A stretch of DNA of 64,000 bases from Limnobaculum allomyrinae (GCF_016649425.1 NZ_JADRCR010000001.1:744001-808000); one strand, 5' to 3'. Counted from the first letter of the stretch, positions 9,700-19,931 are shown. Numbers and translations: made by a program. The notes: generated from the sequence alone by a model not told the origin.

Positions 9700-10458
9700 T
9701 TAAACCGGATTATCAATATCAATAAAGGTCACATCGAACTTATGGTGTTCTGCCAGCCACTCGCCAAGGGCTTTAATACCATAACGTTCAGTTGCGTGAT
9801 GACCTGCCGCATAAAAATGAATGCCCATCTCTCTGGCGATATGGATAGTGCGTTCAGAAACCTCACCGGTAATAAATGCATCAAAACCGTGTTCTGCTGC
9901 CTGTTTGATATAATCCTGAGCACCACCGGTACACCAGGCTACGCGACGGATTTCAGCCGGAGCATGATCGCCACAATGAAGGGGCTCACGACCTAAACGA
10001 TGAGCAATTCTTTCAGCCAGTGCACTACCGGTCAGTGGAGTCTCTAACGTGGATTGCCAGATTAAGCAATCCGGGCTCAGAGGATCTAACGAACTGGCAT
10101 GATGAAAGCCCAATACCTCACCCAACAATACGTTATTACCCAGTGTCGGATGCCCATCCAACGGAAGATGATAACCAAACAGGTTAATATCATGATTCAG
10201 CAAAGTCTTCAGTCGCTTATGCATCATACCAGTGATCACCGGTTCGTCGTTTTTCCAAAAATAGCCATGGTGAACCAATATGGTATCTGCTTTAAGTTCG
10301 ACGGCAGCATCAAGCAATGCCTGACAGGCAGTCACTCCAGTCACAATGCGTTGAACCTGAGCCCGTCCTTCTACCTGTAATCCATTCGGGGCATAGTCGC
10401 GGAACTGCCTGACTTTCAGCTCATCGTTCAGCAACCCTTCTAATTCTCTGTTCAGCAT
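9700..10458 (-). CDS. ybgI: NIF3-family dinuclear metal protein YbgI
   Basis: Conserved NIF3/DUF34 protein, annotated in databases as GTP cyclohydrolase 1 type 2 homologue. E. coli YbgI forms a toroidal hexamer with a dinuclear metal site; its physiological role is not settled. Metal-ligand motifs are visible: LVHHGYFWKND near residue 63, and GHHATERYG near the C-terminus. The 252 residues compare with 247 in E. coli. The start is supported by AAGGAGG eight or so bases upstream. It probably shares a transcript with nei. Confidence 0.93.
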   Translation of the reverse strand: MLNRELEGLLNDELKVRQFRDYAPNGLQVEGRAQVQRIVTGVTACQALLDAAVELKADTILVHHGYFWKNDEPVITGMMHKRLKTLLNHDINLFGYHLPLDGHPTLGNNVLLGEVLGFHHASSLDPLSPDCLIWQSTLETPLTGSALAERIAHRLGREPLHCGDHAPAEIRRVAWCTGGAQDYIKQAAEHGFDAFITGEVSERTIHIAREMGIHFYAAGHHATERYGIKALGEWLAEHHKFDVTFIDIDNPV

Positions 10459-10558
10459 GATGACCTCCTTAAAGCAAAAATGAATTTACCGGCAACAGTA
10501 ACCCGGCATAATTTTCCAAAGTATATCCGTTTTTCAACGATTTTAATGCGCTGAAAAT

Positions 10559-10584
10559 TATTCAGGCCCCGAAGGGCCTGAATA
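10559..10584 (-). terminator. Hairpin terminator after afuC
   Basis: An 11-bp perfect stem, TATTCAGGCCC (10559-10569) with GGGCCTGAATA (10574-10584) around a CGAA tetraloop, lies 16 nt beyond the afuC stop. The minus-strand tail is only moderately T-rich (TTTTCAG), so efficiency may be modest. Confidence 0.65.
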
Positions 10585-10599
10585 GATAACATTAGTAAA

Positions 10600-11673
10600 T
10601 TACTCCTCCGGCAAGATAAACATACCGTGAGGATGAATATGCAGATAGTAATGGTCGCCGGCTGAGGGTTCAAGCTGTGTCGCATTTACCTGTAACAATA
10701 GCGTTTGCCCGTGCCAGTTAACGGTAACTTCATACTGCGGCCCCATGTAGGCAACGCTCACCACTTGACACTTTTGGCTATCTTGTCCTTCACGCACCAG
10801 AGCAACAGCCTCAGGTCTGACGCCTACGGTGTAATTACCGGTAGCCTGACCAAACTCTTTTGGTTTCGGTACCACGTAACCAAACACATCAACGCCATCT
10901 GCCATTAGGGTTGCCGGGAAGATGTTGGCATCCCCCATAAAGTTAGCCATAAAGCGCGAAGCCGGTTGGCGATACAATTGCTTTGGTTCACCAAGCTGCA
11001 TGATCTTACCTTTGTTCATCACCAGCACGGTATCCGACACAGCAAAAGCTTCGCTCTGATCATGAGTGACATACAGAGAGGTAATATTAAACTGCTGCTG
11101 AAGCTCGCGAATTTTATCCCGCATGCTGCGGCGCAGATTGGCATCAAGATTACTCAGCGGTTCATCAAATAACAGTACTTTCGGTTTTAGAATCAATGCC
11201 CTGGCCAAGGCAACTCGTTGCTGTTGACCACCGGAGATTTGGTCAACAAAACGGTCTTCAAATCCTTCCAGATCGACCAGCGTTAAGGCTTCTTTAACCC
11301 GCTGGTGAATTTCATCCGCAGGCAAACGCAGCATTTTCAGACCGTAGCCAATATTGTCCCCCAGCGATAAATGAGGGAACAGCGCATAGGACTGAAACAC
11401 CATACAAATATCCCGCTGCTGGATGGCTCTGTCAGTGACATCTTCACCATCGATAAAAATCTGCCCTGAGGTTGGCTTTTCCAACCCGGCCACCAGCCGA
11501 AGAATGGTGGTTTTACCGCAACCGGAAGGCCCGAGCAGCGTGACCAGATTTCCCTGAGGAATTGACAGATTCAGCTCATCAATCACGGTGTTCTTACCGA
11601 AGCTCTTATTGATATTCTTCAGTTCTACAAAGTTTGTTTTAGACGGTTGATTGGTCATATTCAATGTATCCAT
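10600..11673 (-). CDS. afuC: ABC transporter ATPase, AfuC/FbpC type
   Basis: Nucleotide-binding subunit of the AfuABC importer. Walker A (GPSGCGKTT), the signature SGGQQQR and Walker B ([11 protein letters not shown]) are intact. A C-terminal OB-like regulatory domain typical of FbpC/PotA-type ATPases follows. I chose ATG 11673, 7 nt after the afuB stop. An upstream in-frame start at 11739 would overlap afuB by 59 nt. ATG 11658 is also possible. The family was named for ferric iron uptake, but homologues beside uhpABC were shown to import sugar phosphates. The uhp context here favours that substrate class. Confidence 0.85.
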   Translation of the reverse strand: MDTLNMTNQPSKTNFVELKNINKSFGKNTVIDELNLSIPQGNLVTLLGPSGCGKTTILRLVAGLEKPTSGQIFIDGEDVTDRAIQQRDICMVFQSYALFPHLSLGDNIGYGLKMLRLPADEIHQRVKEALTLVDLEGFEDRFVDQISGGQQQRVALARALILKPKVLLFDEPLSNLDANLRRSMRDKIRELQQQFNITSLYVTHDQSEAFAVSDTVLVMNKGKIMQLGEPKQLYRQPASRFMANFMGDANIFPATLMADGVDVFGYVVPKPKEFGQATGNYTVGVRPEAVALVREGQDSQKCQVVSVAYMGPQYEVTVNWHGQTLLLQVNATQLEPSAGDHYYLHIHPHGMFILPEE

Positions 11674-11680
11674 TCCGTGA

Positions 11681-13759
11681 TTAATCGGCGTTCTTGGCTT
11701 TTGAGCGGGCAATGCGTGCTTCACCAACCAGATAATCAAATATCAGGATGATAGCTAACATGACCACAATCAAAATAGAACCATAGGCAATAGCAATCCC
11801 ATACTCTCCATCCTCTACACGGTTAAGAATGTAGGAGGTTGCTACCCGTGTATCCGGTGTTACCAGGAAAATAATGGCGCTAACGGTTGTCATCGCACGA
11901 ACAAAGCTATAGATCAGCGCCGACAGAATCGCCGGGCGCAGCAGCGGCAACAGAATATAAATAATGGTACGCAGCGATCCGGCCCGCAGGCTGAGAGAAG
12001 CTTCATCCAGTGATTTATCTAACTGCCCTAACCCGGCAATACCGGCACGAATACCAACCGGTACGTTACGCATCACCATTGAGATAATGACGATCACGGC
12101 TGTCCCTGTCAGATAAACTGGCGCACTGTTAAAGGCCAGAATATAAGAGACACCAGCAACGGTTCCTGGTACGGCAAAACACAGCATGGTAATAAACTCG
12201 ATAGTTTTTTTACCGTGAAACTGTTGACGTACAACGATATAGGCAATCAACAAACCAAAGAAGGCGGTAATCGGCGCGGCGATACCGGCAAAAATCAGAG
12301 TATCAATGAGTGATGGCCATGCGCCGTCACTGAAGCCTTGTCCAAACAGCTTAATGAAGTTTTCCAGCGTCAGCGTGTAGTCCACACCCCAGTTAACAGT
12401 AAAGCTACCGTAGAAGATGCTGCCGTACAGCAAAACGTTAAAGGCAATCCACAGATATAACGTCAGAGAGATTCCCCATTGCAGCGTTGGCGGCAGCGGC
12501 TGTACATCACCCCGAGAGAACTTACCGGAAATGGTGACGTAAGAACGTTTGCCAATCCACATGTACTGAATACAGAAAACAAACAGGGAGAACAGCAGTA
12601 GAATAGCACCAAGAGTACTGGCAGCCGGATAATCTAACTGAGCACCGGTAATATAGAAGTAGATCTGAGTTGCCAGTACGTCGAAGTTACCCCCCAGAAC
12701 TAACGGGTTACTAAAGTCCGCCAATGACTGCACAATAACAATCAGAAACGAGTTTGCCAGCGCCGGTTTCAGCAACGGTAAAAAGACCCGATAAAAGGTT
12801 TGATAGCGGTTAGCCCGCAGAGTATAGGATGCTTCCTCTAATGACGGATGAATAGTCTTGATAGCACCATCGAGAATCATGAATGACATCGGAGTGAATG
12901 CCAGCACCTGCGCAATCCATATCCCGGTGAAACCATACAGCCAGTTAGTATTCTCCAGCCCCATATATGTCACCATCCAGTTGGTTACATAACCGGAGCG
13001 CCCCATCATCAGGGTAACCCCCAATCCAACCACAAACGGAGGGGTAACAATAGGCAAAATAGAGAAGATACGGCTGACAAATGCAGAGCGTTTAGCGATA
13101 CGCGTGGTGTAAATGGCACACACCAGACCAAAGAAGGTACAACCCGCACCAACGGCGGCGGCCAGTCCAATAGAGTTGATAATTACTTCTACCGTATGGG
13201 ACTGGGTTAGTAATTGAATAAAATTGAATGGTGCAAAAGCACCACTATCATCTTTGAACATCGGCACAAAAATAGCGATGCTCGGAAACAGAATAAATAC
13301 GGTAATCAGGGCTACAATAGCCACCAATGAGCCCATCACAAAGCGATCGCCGCCCATCCATTCCATACGCACACAGGCTAAAGTGATGATGGCACCCAAG
13401 GCGAAAAACAATGGTACGGTGGCCCAACCTAATCCTTGCTGTGTCCACCATGAAGTAGCTATGGTTAACAGGACACAGAATAGTGCATAACCCGCATCAA
13501 ACAAATGACGACCGCGATGCTCCTGTGATAAAGGTGAAATTGGGCGAATAAGTAGTAACAGCGGAGGTAAAAACCACAGCCAGCCAACCCCACCGCTGTG
13601 CCAGGCATAACTGACTAACAGCTCATCGGATGTTGACTCAAACAGGCCATAATCCAGAGTGTACGCTGGTAATAGTGCAAAAGAAGCCACTATCAATAGC
13701 AACCAATAGAATACAGGATCCCATACACGACGAGCGTGCAGAGTGAGCGATTGTGACAT
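11681..13759 (-). CDS. afuB: ABC transporter permease, fused double-domain (AfuB type)
   Basis: Inner-membrane permease of 692 residues, the length of E. coli O157 AfuB. It contains two BPD_transp_1 domains in one chain, each with an EAA-type loop (first [17 protein letters not shown], second [17 protein letters not shown]). About 14 hydrophobic segments are visible, with four extra N-terminal helices before the first permease domain. It partners with AfuC and the periplasmic AfuA. It lies 65 nt after afuA and 7 nt before afuC. Confidence 0.9.
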   Translation of the reverse strand: MSQSLTLHARRVWDPVFYWLLLIVASFALLPAYTLDYGLFESTSDELLVSYAWHSGGVGWLWFLPPLLLLIRPISPLSQEHRGRHLFDAGYALFCVLLTIATSWWTQQGLGWATVPLFFALGAIITLACVRMEWMGGDRFVMGSLVAIVALITVFILFPSIAIFVPMFKDDSGAFAPFNFIQLLTQSHTVEVIINSIGLAAAVGAGCTFFGLVCAIYTTRIAKRSAFVSRIFSILPIVTPPFVVGLGVTLMMGRSGYVTNWMVTYMGLENTNWLYGFTGIWIAQVLAFTPMSFMILDGAIKTIHPSLEEASYTLRANRYQTFYRVFLPLLKPALANSFLIVIVQSLADFSNPLVLGGNFDVLATQIYFYITGAQLDYPAASTLGAILLLFSLFVFCIQYMWIGKRSYVTISGKFSRGDVQPLPPTLQWGISLTLYLWIAFNVLLYGSIFYGSFTVNWGVDYTLTLENFIKLFGQGFSDGAWPSLIDTLIFAGIAAPITAFFGLLIAYIVVRQQFHGKKTIEFITMLCFAVPGTVAGVSYILAFNSAPVYLTGTAVIVIISMVMRNVPVGIRAGIAGLGQLDKSLDEASLSLRAGSLRTIIYILLPLLRPAILSALIYSFVRAMTTVSAIIFLVTPDTRVATSYILNRVEDGEYGIAIAYGSILIVVMLAIILIFDYLVGEARIARSKAKNAD

Positions 13760-13824
13760 AACGCGACCTCAGTAGCGGTGAAAAGGCTGTAGCCGCTGCT
13801 ACAGCCATTGGGACGTGATGGAGT

Positions 13825-14856
13825 TTATTGCCCCATTTTCACTTCATTCAGCCACTTCGAGATCAGCGCTTTACGCATATCTGAAGCACCATACTTATCC
13901 ATGTCGTACTTGATTAGGTTCAGTTCGTTTAATTTCAGTGAGTTTGGTGCCGGATCTGCCGTCAGGTTGGTCAGGATCTGATAAGACTGTCCTTTCTTCC
14001 ATGACAGTTCCTGAGCTTCTTTAGACAACGACCAGTCAACAAACAGTTTGGCATTTTCCAGGTTACGGGCATTTTTGATAATACTAACGCCACCAATCTC
14101 ATAGCCAGTACCTTCACAAGGAGCTACCAGTTTGATTGGTGCACCCTTCTCAATTTCCAGCGCATAGTCATGGAGGAAACCAATACCAATAGTGGCCTCA
14201 CCACGCGCAGCGTTACGAGCAGGAGCAATACCTGACTTGGTATATTGTGAAATGTTGGTATTCAGCTGTTTCAGGTAATCAAAGGCTTTGTCCTCACCCC
14301 ATAGCTGAGTGAAGGTTGCCAGTGCGGTATAAGCGGTACCTGAGCTTTGCGGATCGGCAATTTGAATTTCGCCTTTGTAAGCAGGATTAGTCAGATCGCT
14401 CCAGCACTTTGGCTCCGGCAGGTTTTTCTCTTTCAGACGGTCGGTATTTACACCATAACCAAGGATACCGATATAAATCGCCGAGGAGTAGTTGCCTTTA
14501 CGGGTAGCAGGGTCCTGGAACTGTGGCATTAGCTGCGCCAGATTAGGAGATTTGTACGGCTGCAACAGATCCATTTCACCCGCTTGTGAATGTGGATCCA
14601 AGGTACCACCATACCAAACATCTGCCTGTGGGTTTTTCTTTTCCGCTTCGATTTTTGCCAGCGTACTACCAGAACCGTTACGGATAAAAGAGGTTTTCAC
14701 ATCATATTTTTCACCGAATGCTTTAGCCTCTTCCTCACACATAGAGTTCATGGCGCTACAATAAATTACCAGACGACCTTTAGCCATTGCGCCGGTAGCC
14801 AGAGTCGCCACGGCCAGACCAGTTGCAATCAGAACAGACAGGGTACTTTTTTTCAT
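13825..14856 (-). CDS. afuA: ABC transporter periplasmic substrate-binding protein (AfuA type)
   Basis: Periplasmic binding protein with a Sec signal peptide (MKKSTLSVLIATGLAVATLA, cleavage after AMA). The mature part opens KGRLVIYCSAMNSMCEEEAK, as in the Fbp/AfuA fold. I chose ATG 14856 because it directly starts the signal peptide and has AAGGA upstream; the frame is open farther upstream. AfuA homologues bind hexose and heptose phosphates rather than iron. The sequence alone does not decide, but the adjacent uhpC supports sugar phosphates. Length is 343 residues. Confidence 0.88.
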   Translation of the reverse strand: MKKSTLSVLIATGLAVATLATGAMAKGRLVIYCSAMNSMCEEEAKAFGEKYDVKTSFIRNGSGSTLAKIEAEKKNPQADVWYGGTLDPHSQAGEMDLLQPYKSPNLAQLMPQFQDPATRKGNYSSAIYIGILGYGVNTDRLKEKNLPEPKCWSDLTNPAYKGEIQIADPQSSGTAYTALATFTQLWGEDKAFDYLKQLNTNISQYTKSGIAPARNAARGEATIGIGFLHDYALEIEKGAPIKLVAPCEGTGYEIGGVSIIKNARNLENAKLFVDWSLSKEAQELSWKKGQSYQILTNLTADPAPNSLKLNELNLIKYDMDKYGASDMRKALISKWLNEVKMGQ

Positions 14857-14919
14857 TATGTAGATCCTTGTGTTGTTTTCAGATGACGAAATAGCCATAC
14901 AACTTGTCATTTTGGTTTA

Positions 14920-16239
14920 CTAAGGTGTTTCGGAAGTACGAGATACCGAAACATTAAAATCATTTTTCGCCACACCCAGCATCAGCAAGGGCATCAGTAA
15001 CATACCTATTAACGCCGTGGCTAACGTCAACAGGGTGAAAAATCCAGACCAGCTATAAAAATGTAATACCTGAGCTAATGGCCATCCAGCCAGTGCCGCA
15101 CCAACGTAAGCAAAAATGCCTAAAAAACCGGTTACGGTTCCGGCAGCATCTTTATGGGTATACTCAGTCGCCGCCAGACCGATCAACATTTGTGGACCAA
15201 AAACAAAGAACCCCACACCGAAAAAACCAATCGCCAACAGTCCATAATGGTGAATCGGTGACAGCCACAAGCATGTCATGGTGGTAAACAGGCCAATGCT
15301 GAACAGTAAAATCATGGGGGCTCTCTGTCCGCGAAACAGTAAGTCCGATCCCCATCCGGCAAACAGTGCTCCGGCAAGCCCTCCCAGTTCAAACAGAGAA
15401 AGAGTCATATTGGCATTCAATAAACCAATACCGTGGCTCTCTGCCAACCAGATATTTCCCCAATCGTTTAACGCAATCCGTACCAGATAAACCAATATGT
15501 AAGACACACCCAGTAGCCAAATAGTCGGGTTAAACAAAATAGCCCGCCGAAAAATGACTAATATCGGTGCCGGTGGGCTGGACTGCTCCTGTCGAATTTC
15601 CAGTGGATCATGAAACCACTGCCCCACAGAAGGTAATCCTTGCTGCTCAGGGCTTTCATACAGCTGTCGGCAGAGCCAAAGCCCCAACGCAATACCAATA
15701 CATCCTGGCACCAACAGCGCAGCCTGCCAGCCATATTCCATTGCTAACCAACCACAAAGCAACGGTACTGCGGCCCCACCCAAATTGATGGACATATTCC
15801 AGCATCCCCACCAGAATCCCCGCTCTTTTCGGGAGTACCAACGGGTTAATAATTTTGCACAAGGCGGCCATCCCCAGGCCTGAAAAAATCCATTAAGTGT
15901 CCAAATCAGTAACAACGCCGATAATGAATAACTGAAAGCAAACAGAATATTTAATACCCCAGTGATAACCAGTCCTGCTCCCATAAACCAGCGCATATTG
16001 CGGCTATCATTTAACATTCCGCAGGCAAATTTAGAGATACCGTAGGCCAGATAAAACAGGGTTCCCATCAGACCAATATCATCCTTGGTCAAACCCAGTT
16101 CCAGTTGCATCACAGGCATGGCGAAGTTGGCACTTTTGCGCGTCATATAAAACGCGGCATAACCGATAATCATCGACATCATTAGTCGGGGCCGCCAGTA
16201 GCGGTAACGCTGTTCTATCTGTGCATCCGTCAATGACAT
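14920..16239 (-). CDS. uhpC: UhpC-type MFS sugar-phosphate sensor/transporter
   Basis: Twelve-helix MFS protein of the organophosphate:phosphate antiporter family, 439 residues like E. coli UhpC. The N-terminal motif YRYWRPRLMMSMIIGYAAFY and the segment FGPQMLIGLAATE are characteristic. In E. coli UhpC detects external glucose-6-phosphate and activates UhpB. No uhpT is present in the window, so here UhpC may serve the afuABC importer. It starts 97 nt after uhpB and ends 63 nt before afuA. A separate transport function cannot be excluded. Confidence 0.87.
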   Translation of the reverse strand: MSLTDAQIEQRYRYWRPRLMMSMIIGYAAFYMTRKSANFAMPVMQLELGLTKDDIGLMGTLFYLAYGISKFACGMLNDSRNMRWFMGAGLVITGVLNILFAFSYSLSALLLIWTLNGFFQAWGWPPCAKLLTRWYSRKERGFWWGCWNMSINLGGAAVPLLCGWLAMEYGWQAALLVPGCIGIALGLWLCRQLYESPEQQGLPSVGQWFHDPLEIRQEQSSPPAPILVIFRRAILFNPTIWLLGVSYILVYLVRIALNDWGNIWLAESHGIGLLNANMTLSLFELGGLAGALFAGWGSDLLFRGQRAPMILLFSIGLFTTMTCLWLSPIHHYGLLAIGFFGVGFFVFGPQMLIGLAATEYTHKDAAGTVTGFLGIFAYVGAALAGWPLAQVLHFYSWSGFFTLLTLATALIGMLLMPLLMLGVAKNDFNVSVSRTSETP

Positions 16240-16336
16240 AGTGAGCCTCGGTGCCCCCTCGATTAGTTTGAAGTGTAGATAAACGCAGCAGAAAATGAAT
16301 GAGACAAGGGTTTAAGCAACTAGGAAAAATTCCTAA

Positions 16337-17890
16337 TTAAAGGTCTTTATTTATCGAATTTGTGGGGAGGTTAACAGTTATGCAAGTTCCTTCCTGACGG
16401 GAGAGTACCCAGTAACCGCCCAGAGCCCTTACTCGCTCTTCAATACCACGTAAACCAAAGCCTCCGCCGGTTTGTTCAGGCATACCGATACCATCATCTT
16501 TAACTATCAGGGTCATCATTTGGTTATCCTCCTGATGGAGTGATACCCGAATGGTTTTAGCCTGAGCGTGTTTATTAATGTTATTCAGCAATTCCTGTAC
16601 CAGACGGTAGAAGGTAAACATAACGGTGTCGCTAAGCTGCCTGTCGTCCAATTGATAATTCAGTTCAAACTCAATACCACGCTCAGCAAAGGAGAACTCC
16701 TGAGCCAAATGGGTTAACGCATCTTTCAACGACATCTCTTCCAACACCGGCGGTCGGAGTTGATGTAATAGCTGTCGGGTAGCCTGATGGATACGCTGAG
16801 AGAGATGAGTAATCTTTTGTACTGACTGTAGGGAAATCGGTGAGTCGGTAGTTTTGTTAACAATCGCAGCCTGAATCTGAATCGCTGTAATGTTCTGCCC
16901 TATTTCATCATGAAGTTCCCGGGCGATATCTTTACGGACTTGCTCTTCCGTGTGCACCAGTCGTTCGGTCAATTGCCGTCGGGTATCCAGCTCCCGCTCC
17001 AACTGGTTACGGTAACGCTCCAGACGTTCCACCAATTGTTGCTGACGACTAACCGCAATACCTAACCCCAGACTCAGCAATGCCTGAATGGATAGAAATA
17101 ACTTTAGTTCCATGGGATTGTATTCAGAACCACTGGCATGGCGAGTGGCAATCAACAATACACTCCCCAACAACGTAGCCAGAACACCGCCTTGCCAACC
17201 AAAGCGATAGGCCATAAATACGTTAGGTAAAAAGATAAAGATCAGCAGTAACCGCTCAATTTCAGGCGTTAGCATCAGTTGAATACTGATACCAATAGCA
17301 AAAAACAGCGAACACCAAATCAGTAAAGAAGTACGCAACGGCGGCGTAATATTTTCCGTTGGCAGTAACGTTTGCAGGTTCTGCTGTTTCAAATATTCAT
17401 ACAGCAAATAGATAAACGGCGTCAGCAATACGCCACCGGTAAAGGTGGTGAGTAACATCTCAGACAATGAAACATCCAACCAGTGAACCAGACACACTGT
17501 ATGCAGAATCGTGCTACCCATTACCGCTGCCAGCAACATAAGTAACTTTTGCCAGTAAAGAGTGAAATAGTGCCAAAAACGACGGGCAACCAGAGCAATA
17601 ATCAGAGATAAACAAGGGGAAGCCAGCAGGACATTAGTATCCAGCAATTTTTCATACTGCAACCAGCCAATAATCAGACAGGCTGACAGCATGACTACCG
17701 GGAAATATCGTCTTGAGATCAAAATTAGCAGCGTTAATGTCCATGCCTGAGGAAACATTAATACCGCCAGTTGAGCATCCGCATTCAGATAGAAGCTTAT
17801 CCCCCACAATGCAACCCAGCCAAGTGTAAAGCTAAGCATCACAAACAAGTTCAGCCCTGTGGAGTGAAGCGCTTCCAGTCTGGATACCAT
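16337..17890 (-). CDS. uhpB: UhpB-type membrane sensor histidine kinase
   Basis: Sensor kinase of 517 residues. An N-terminal MASE1-like block of about eight membrane segments (residues 10-290) is followed by a coiled linker. A HisKA_3 dimerisation domain carries the phospho-acceptor in ARELHDEIGQN (His327). The C-terminal HATPase has the N-box ELLNNINKHAQA and G-boxes DDGIGMP and GGFGLRGIEER. It abuts uhpA with no gap, indicating co-translation. By analogy with E. coli it is activated by UhpC and phosphorylates UhpA. Confidence 0.9.
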   Translation of the reverse strand: MVSRLEALHSTGLNLFVMLSFTLGWVALWGISFYLNADAQLAVLMFPQAWTLTLLILISRRYFPVVMLSACLIIGWLQYEKLLDTNVLLASPCLSLIIALVARRFWHYFTLYWQKLLMLLAAVMGSTILHTVCLVHWLDVSLSEMLLTTFTGGVLLTPFIYLLYEYLKQQNLQTLLPTENITPPLRTSLLIWCSLFFAIGISIQLMLTPEIERLLLIFIFLPNVFMAYRFGWQGGVLATLLGSVLLIATRHASGSEYNPMELKLFLSIQALLSLGLGIAVSRQQQLVERLERYRNQLERELDTRRQLTERLVHTEEQVRKDIARELHDEIGQNITAIQIQAAIVNKTTDSPISLQSVQKITHLSQRIHQATRQLLHQLRPPVLEEMSLKDALTHLAQEFSFAERGIEFELNYQLDDRQLSDTVMFTFYRLVQELLNNINKHAQAKTIRVSLHQEDNQMMTLIVKDDGIGMPEQTGGGFGLRGIEERVRALGGYWVLSRQEGTCITVNLPTNSINKDL

Positions 17891-18520
17891 CTACTTTTCT
17901 GCCAATAACTGATGTTCGAGGGCGAAATGAACCAACTCAATAATGCTGTCACACTCCAACTTTGCCAGCACATTAGCCCGGTGAACATGAACCGTTTTAT
18001 GACTCAGGGATAATTTCTCCCCTATTTCTTTTGCACTTAAGCCAGCGATCAGCAGATCAAAAATTTCTTTTTCCCTCGGCGTTAACATTTGCAGCTCTTT
18101 GGGAATGGTAGCCGTCTGACGCAATGCCTGCAACGCATCAGCACAAAGATAAAAACCACCGCCATGCACTGCGCGTATGGCTCTCACCAGCTCTTCGGGC
18201 CCACAGCGTTTAGTTAAATAACCAGAAGCTCCTGCATCCACCGCATTTTTCACAAAAGCGTTGGTATCATAAATACTGAGGAAAATAGCACGAAAACCGG
18301 GACGAACCTGTCGAATACGCCTTAATAAACTCAAACCGCTTTCATCTGGCATAGAAATATCCAGAATGGCTATGTCGCATCCCTCTTTCAATAAATGGGG
18401 CCATGCTTGTGCGGCAGAGTTGTATTCACCAACGATGCGAATGTCCTCTTCCAGTGAAAGTAACTGCGCAAATCCGGAACGCACCACAATATGGTCATCA
18501 ATCAGAGCAATATTAATCAT
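17891..18520 (-). CDS. uhpA: UhpA-type response regulator (NarL/FixJ family)
   Basis: Receiver domain with acidic pocket (IDDH near residue 8) and phospho-acceptor Asp54 in ILDISMPD. A LuxR-type helix-turn-helix follows (TPREKEIFDLLIAGLSAKEI, then the SLSHKTVHVHRANV recognition helix). I placed the start at 18520 because MINIALIDDH aligns with the E. coli UhpA N-terminus. ATG 18559, 13 codons upstream, has a nearby GGAG and is a real alternative. It is the first gene of the locus. Targets are probably the uhpB-uhpC gap or the afuA promoter, by inference. Confidence 0.9.
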   Translation of the reverse strand: MINIALIDDHIVVRSGFAQLLSLEEDIRIVGEYNSAAQAWPHLLKEGCDIAILDISMPDESGLSLLRRIRQVRPGFRAIFLSIYDTNAFVKNAVDAGASGYLTKRCGPEELVRAIRAVHGGGFYLCADALQALRQTATIPKELQMLTPREKEIFDLLIAGLSAKEIGEKLSLSHKTVHVHRANVLAKLECDSIIELVHFALEHQLLAEK

Positions 18521-18796
18521 ATCTGCATGGTCTGTATGAAATAGGGAGATAATGTTCATTATTCTCCACGATAGCAAACCCTGAAAATCAAAAGTGTTAA
18601 GGTGGTGAATAATTTTATTGTTGTCCACCTTCTTTATCCAATGGTGAAACGAGTCACCTGATCTGAATGCGTTTTGTTTGGTTTTTTATCTAAACCTGAT
18701 ATCAAATGATTTTGTTTTCTCAATATCAATGAATATATCTTCAGTAAAAAAATACAGAATTTGTAGCCGCAAGAAATCATTAAGTAGCAAGTATAA

Positions 18797-18827
18797 AAAA
18801 TGCCCTGATAAAATATCAGGGCATTTT
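18797..18827. terminator. Bidirectional terminator between ybfA and the uhp locus
   Basis: A perfect 14-bp inverted repeat, AAAATGCCCTGATA (18797-18810) with TATCAGGGCATTTT (18814-18827), has an A-run on the left and T-run on the right. It ends ybfA on the minus strand, 31 nt after its stop. The 18521-18796 stretch otherwise shows only AT-rich non-coding DNA that must hold the uhpA promoter. Confidence 0.8.
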
Positions 18828-18857
18828 GTCATCAATGATGAGAATCACAGCATCAAT

Positions 18858-19061
18858 TTAATAAAAATCTTTAGGTGCTTTTTCAGCCAAAGACAACCAG
18901 ACAGGTTTAGTGCTGGTTTTACTCCACACTCGATGTAAATAGCTGTAATAACGGCTCTTATCACTGCGAAATGCCATAAACGGCAGTGTGATAATGGTTA
19001 GCAACACTACGCCTGTACGACGTAATAAAATACGGTAGAGTGGATACCTCTGATACATCAT
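18858..19061 (-). CDS. ybfA: Small membrane protein YbfA (DUF2517)
   Basis: A 67-residue protein matching E. coli YbfA (68 residues) across its whole length, especially FYSYLHRVWSKTS and the C-terminal LAEKAPKDFY equivalent. One membrane segment lies near residues 17-31 (VVLLTIITLPFMAF), with basic residues before it. Function is unknown. In E. coli it precedes the kdp potassium-transport operon; no kdp gene is visible here. Confidence 0.85.
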   Translation of the reverse strand: MMYQRYPLYRILLRRTGVVLLTIITLPFMAFRSDKSRYYSYLHRVWSKTSTKPVWLSLAEKAPKDFY

Positions 19062-19185
19062 GACTTGCCCCTCCCCTTATTTAGTAACAGCAATTTACCC
19101 GCGGTGAAAAATCACCGATTAACTGTGATTTATATTACGCTATAATAACTACACATTCAACTGGTCGGATCAGTTAAATAAAATA

Positions 19186-19542
19186 TTAACTCGCTATCTG
19201 CCAAATCTCTTCCATCCTGTTACTTTCCGTTGCGGGCAACGGAATCAACGCTAAAAAATAAACCTGTGGTAGCTTGTTCAAATAGATAATCAACCAGCCA
19301 TTCTCGCTCCACTCTCTTAACTCATTACAGTTAAACCGCCTCGCCAACTGCCACCTTAAGCGTTGGTTATCACTGTTAGTCGCTGTACGATTAAGAAACA
19401 GGCGCCCCTGGCAAGGATAACGTGCAATATTGGGTAACACGCAATTCTGCATCCAGTGAGTATTGATAGTTGATTGGTTAACGGCTTCGGTCAACATATC
19501 AATAAACTGGTGGGTGAAATGTAATTGGTATCCCTGAGACAT
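19186..19542 (-). CDS. Unrecognised 118-aa protein, possible ParE/RelE-like toxin
   Basis: No confident family assignment. The C-terminal half has the pattern of a small RelE/ParE-type ribonuclease or gyrase-inhibitor fold: basic segment RLRWQLARRF, then ELREWSENGWLIIYLNK, then a hydrophobic final strand VYFLALIPLP. No signal peptide or membrane helix is seen. The start at 19542 has AGGA about 10 nt upstream. A 55-aa basic ORF ends 14 nt upstream on the same strand, an arrangement typical of toxin-antitoxin pairs. The fold resemblance is by eye. Confidence 0.55.
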   Translation of the reverse strand: MSQGYQLHFTHQFIDMLTEAVNQSTINTHWMQNCVLPNIARYPCQGRLFLNRTATNSDNQRLRWQLARRFNCNELREWSENGWLIIYLNKLPQVYFLALIPLPATESNRMEEIWQIAS

Positions 19543-19556
19543 GATGATTCATCCTG

Positions 19557-19724
19557 TTATCGCTTAACCATTCGACCCCTAAACTTTTTCTGTAATACTA
19601 CTTTCGAAGAGCTCACATCATCCATTCCTCTCAACGCTGCCTGTAGCGCTAAATGATGTAAGTTCTGGTAAAAATGATGTTGAATAAACCGCTCTTGATG
19701 ATTAATTTCCTGTGTCTTTTCCAT
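19557..19724 (-). CDS. Unrecognised 55-aa ORF, possible antitoxin partner
   Basis: This small ORF reads MEKTQEINHQERFIQHHFYQ at its N-terminus and ends in a basic tail (KKFRGRMVKR). It has a convincing ribosome binding site (AGGA six bases before ATG). Its stop lies 14 nt before the start of the 118-aa gene, so the two are likely co-transcribed. It is predicted mostly helical. No family is recognised. The antitoxin role is inferred only from position, size and charge. Confidence 0.5.
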   Translation of the reverse strand: MEKTQEINHQERFIQHHFYQNLHHLALQAALRGMDDVSSSKVVLQKKFRGRMVKR

Positions 19725-19931
19725 AACGATTCCTGATGTGAATGACTTGTGCGAGTAACATAATCAGCTAATCTCTGCATCACCAGTGACAACTAACAAA
19801 GTTGCGTAATACATTCAGATAATAGTAACCAACCTGGTTTTTGTTATGCTGAAGCTTGTATGTTATTGAGAATTAGTCGTAATATCACCTAACTATTCCC
19901 GCCTACTCTGTATGATATTGAAGGATAAATT

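Noticed and set aside
18678-18938. Plus-strand ORF of 86 codons overlapping the ybfA 3' end
   Set aside because: It is AT-rich, crosses a bidirectional terminator and has no recognisable motif.
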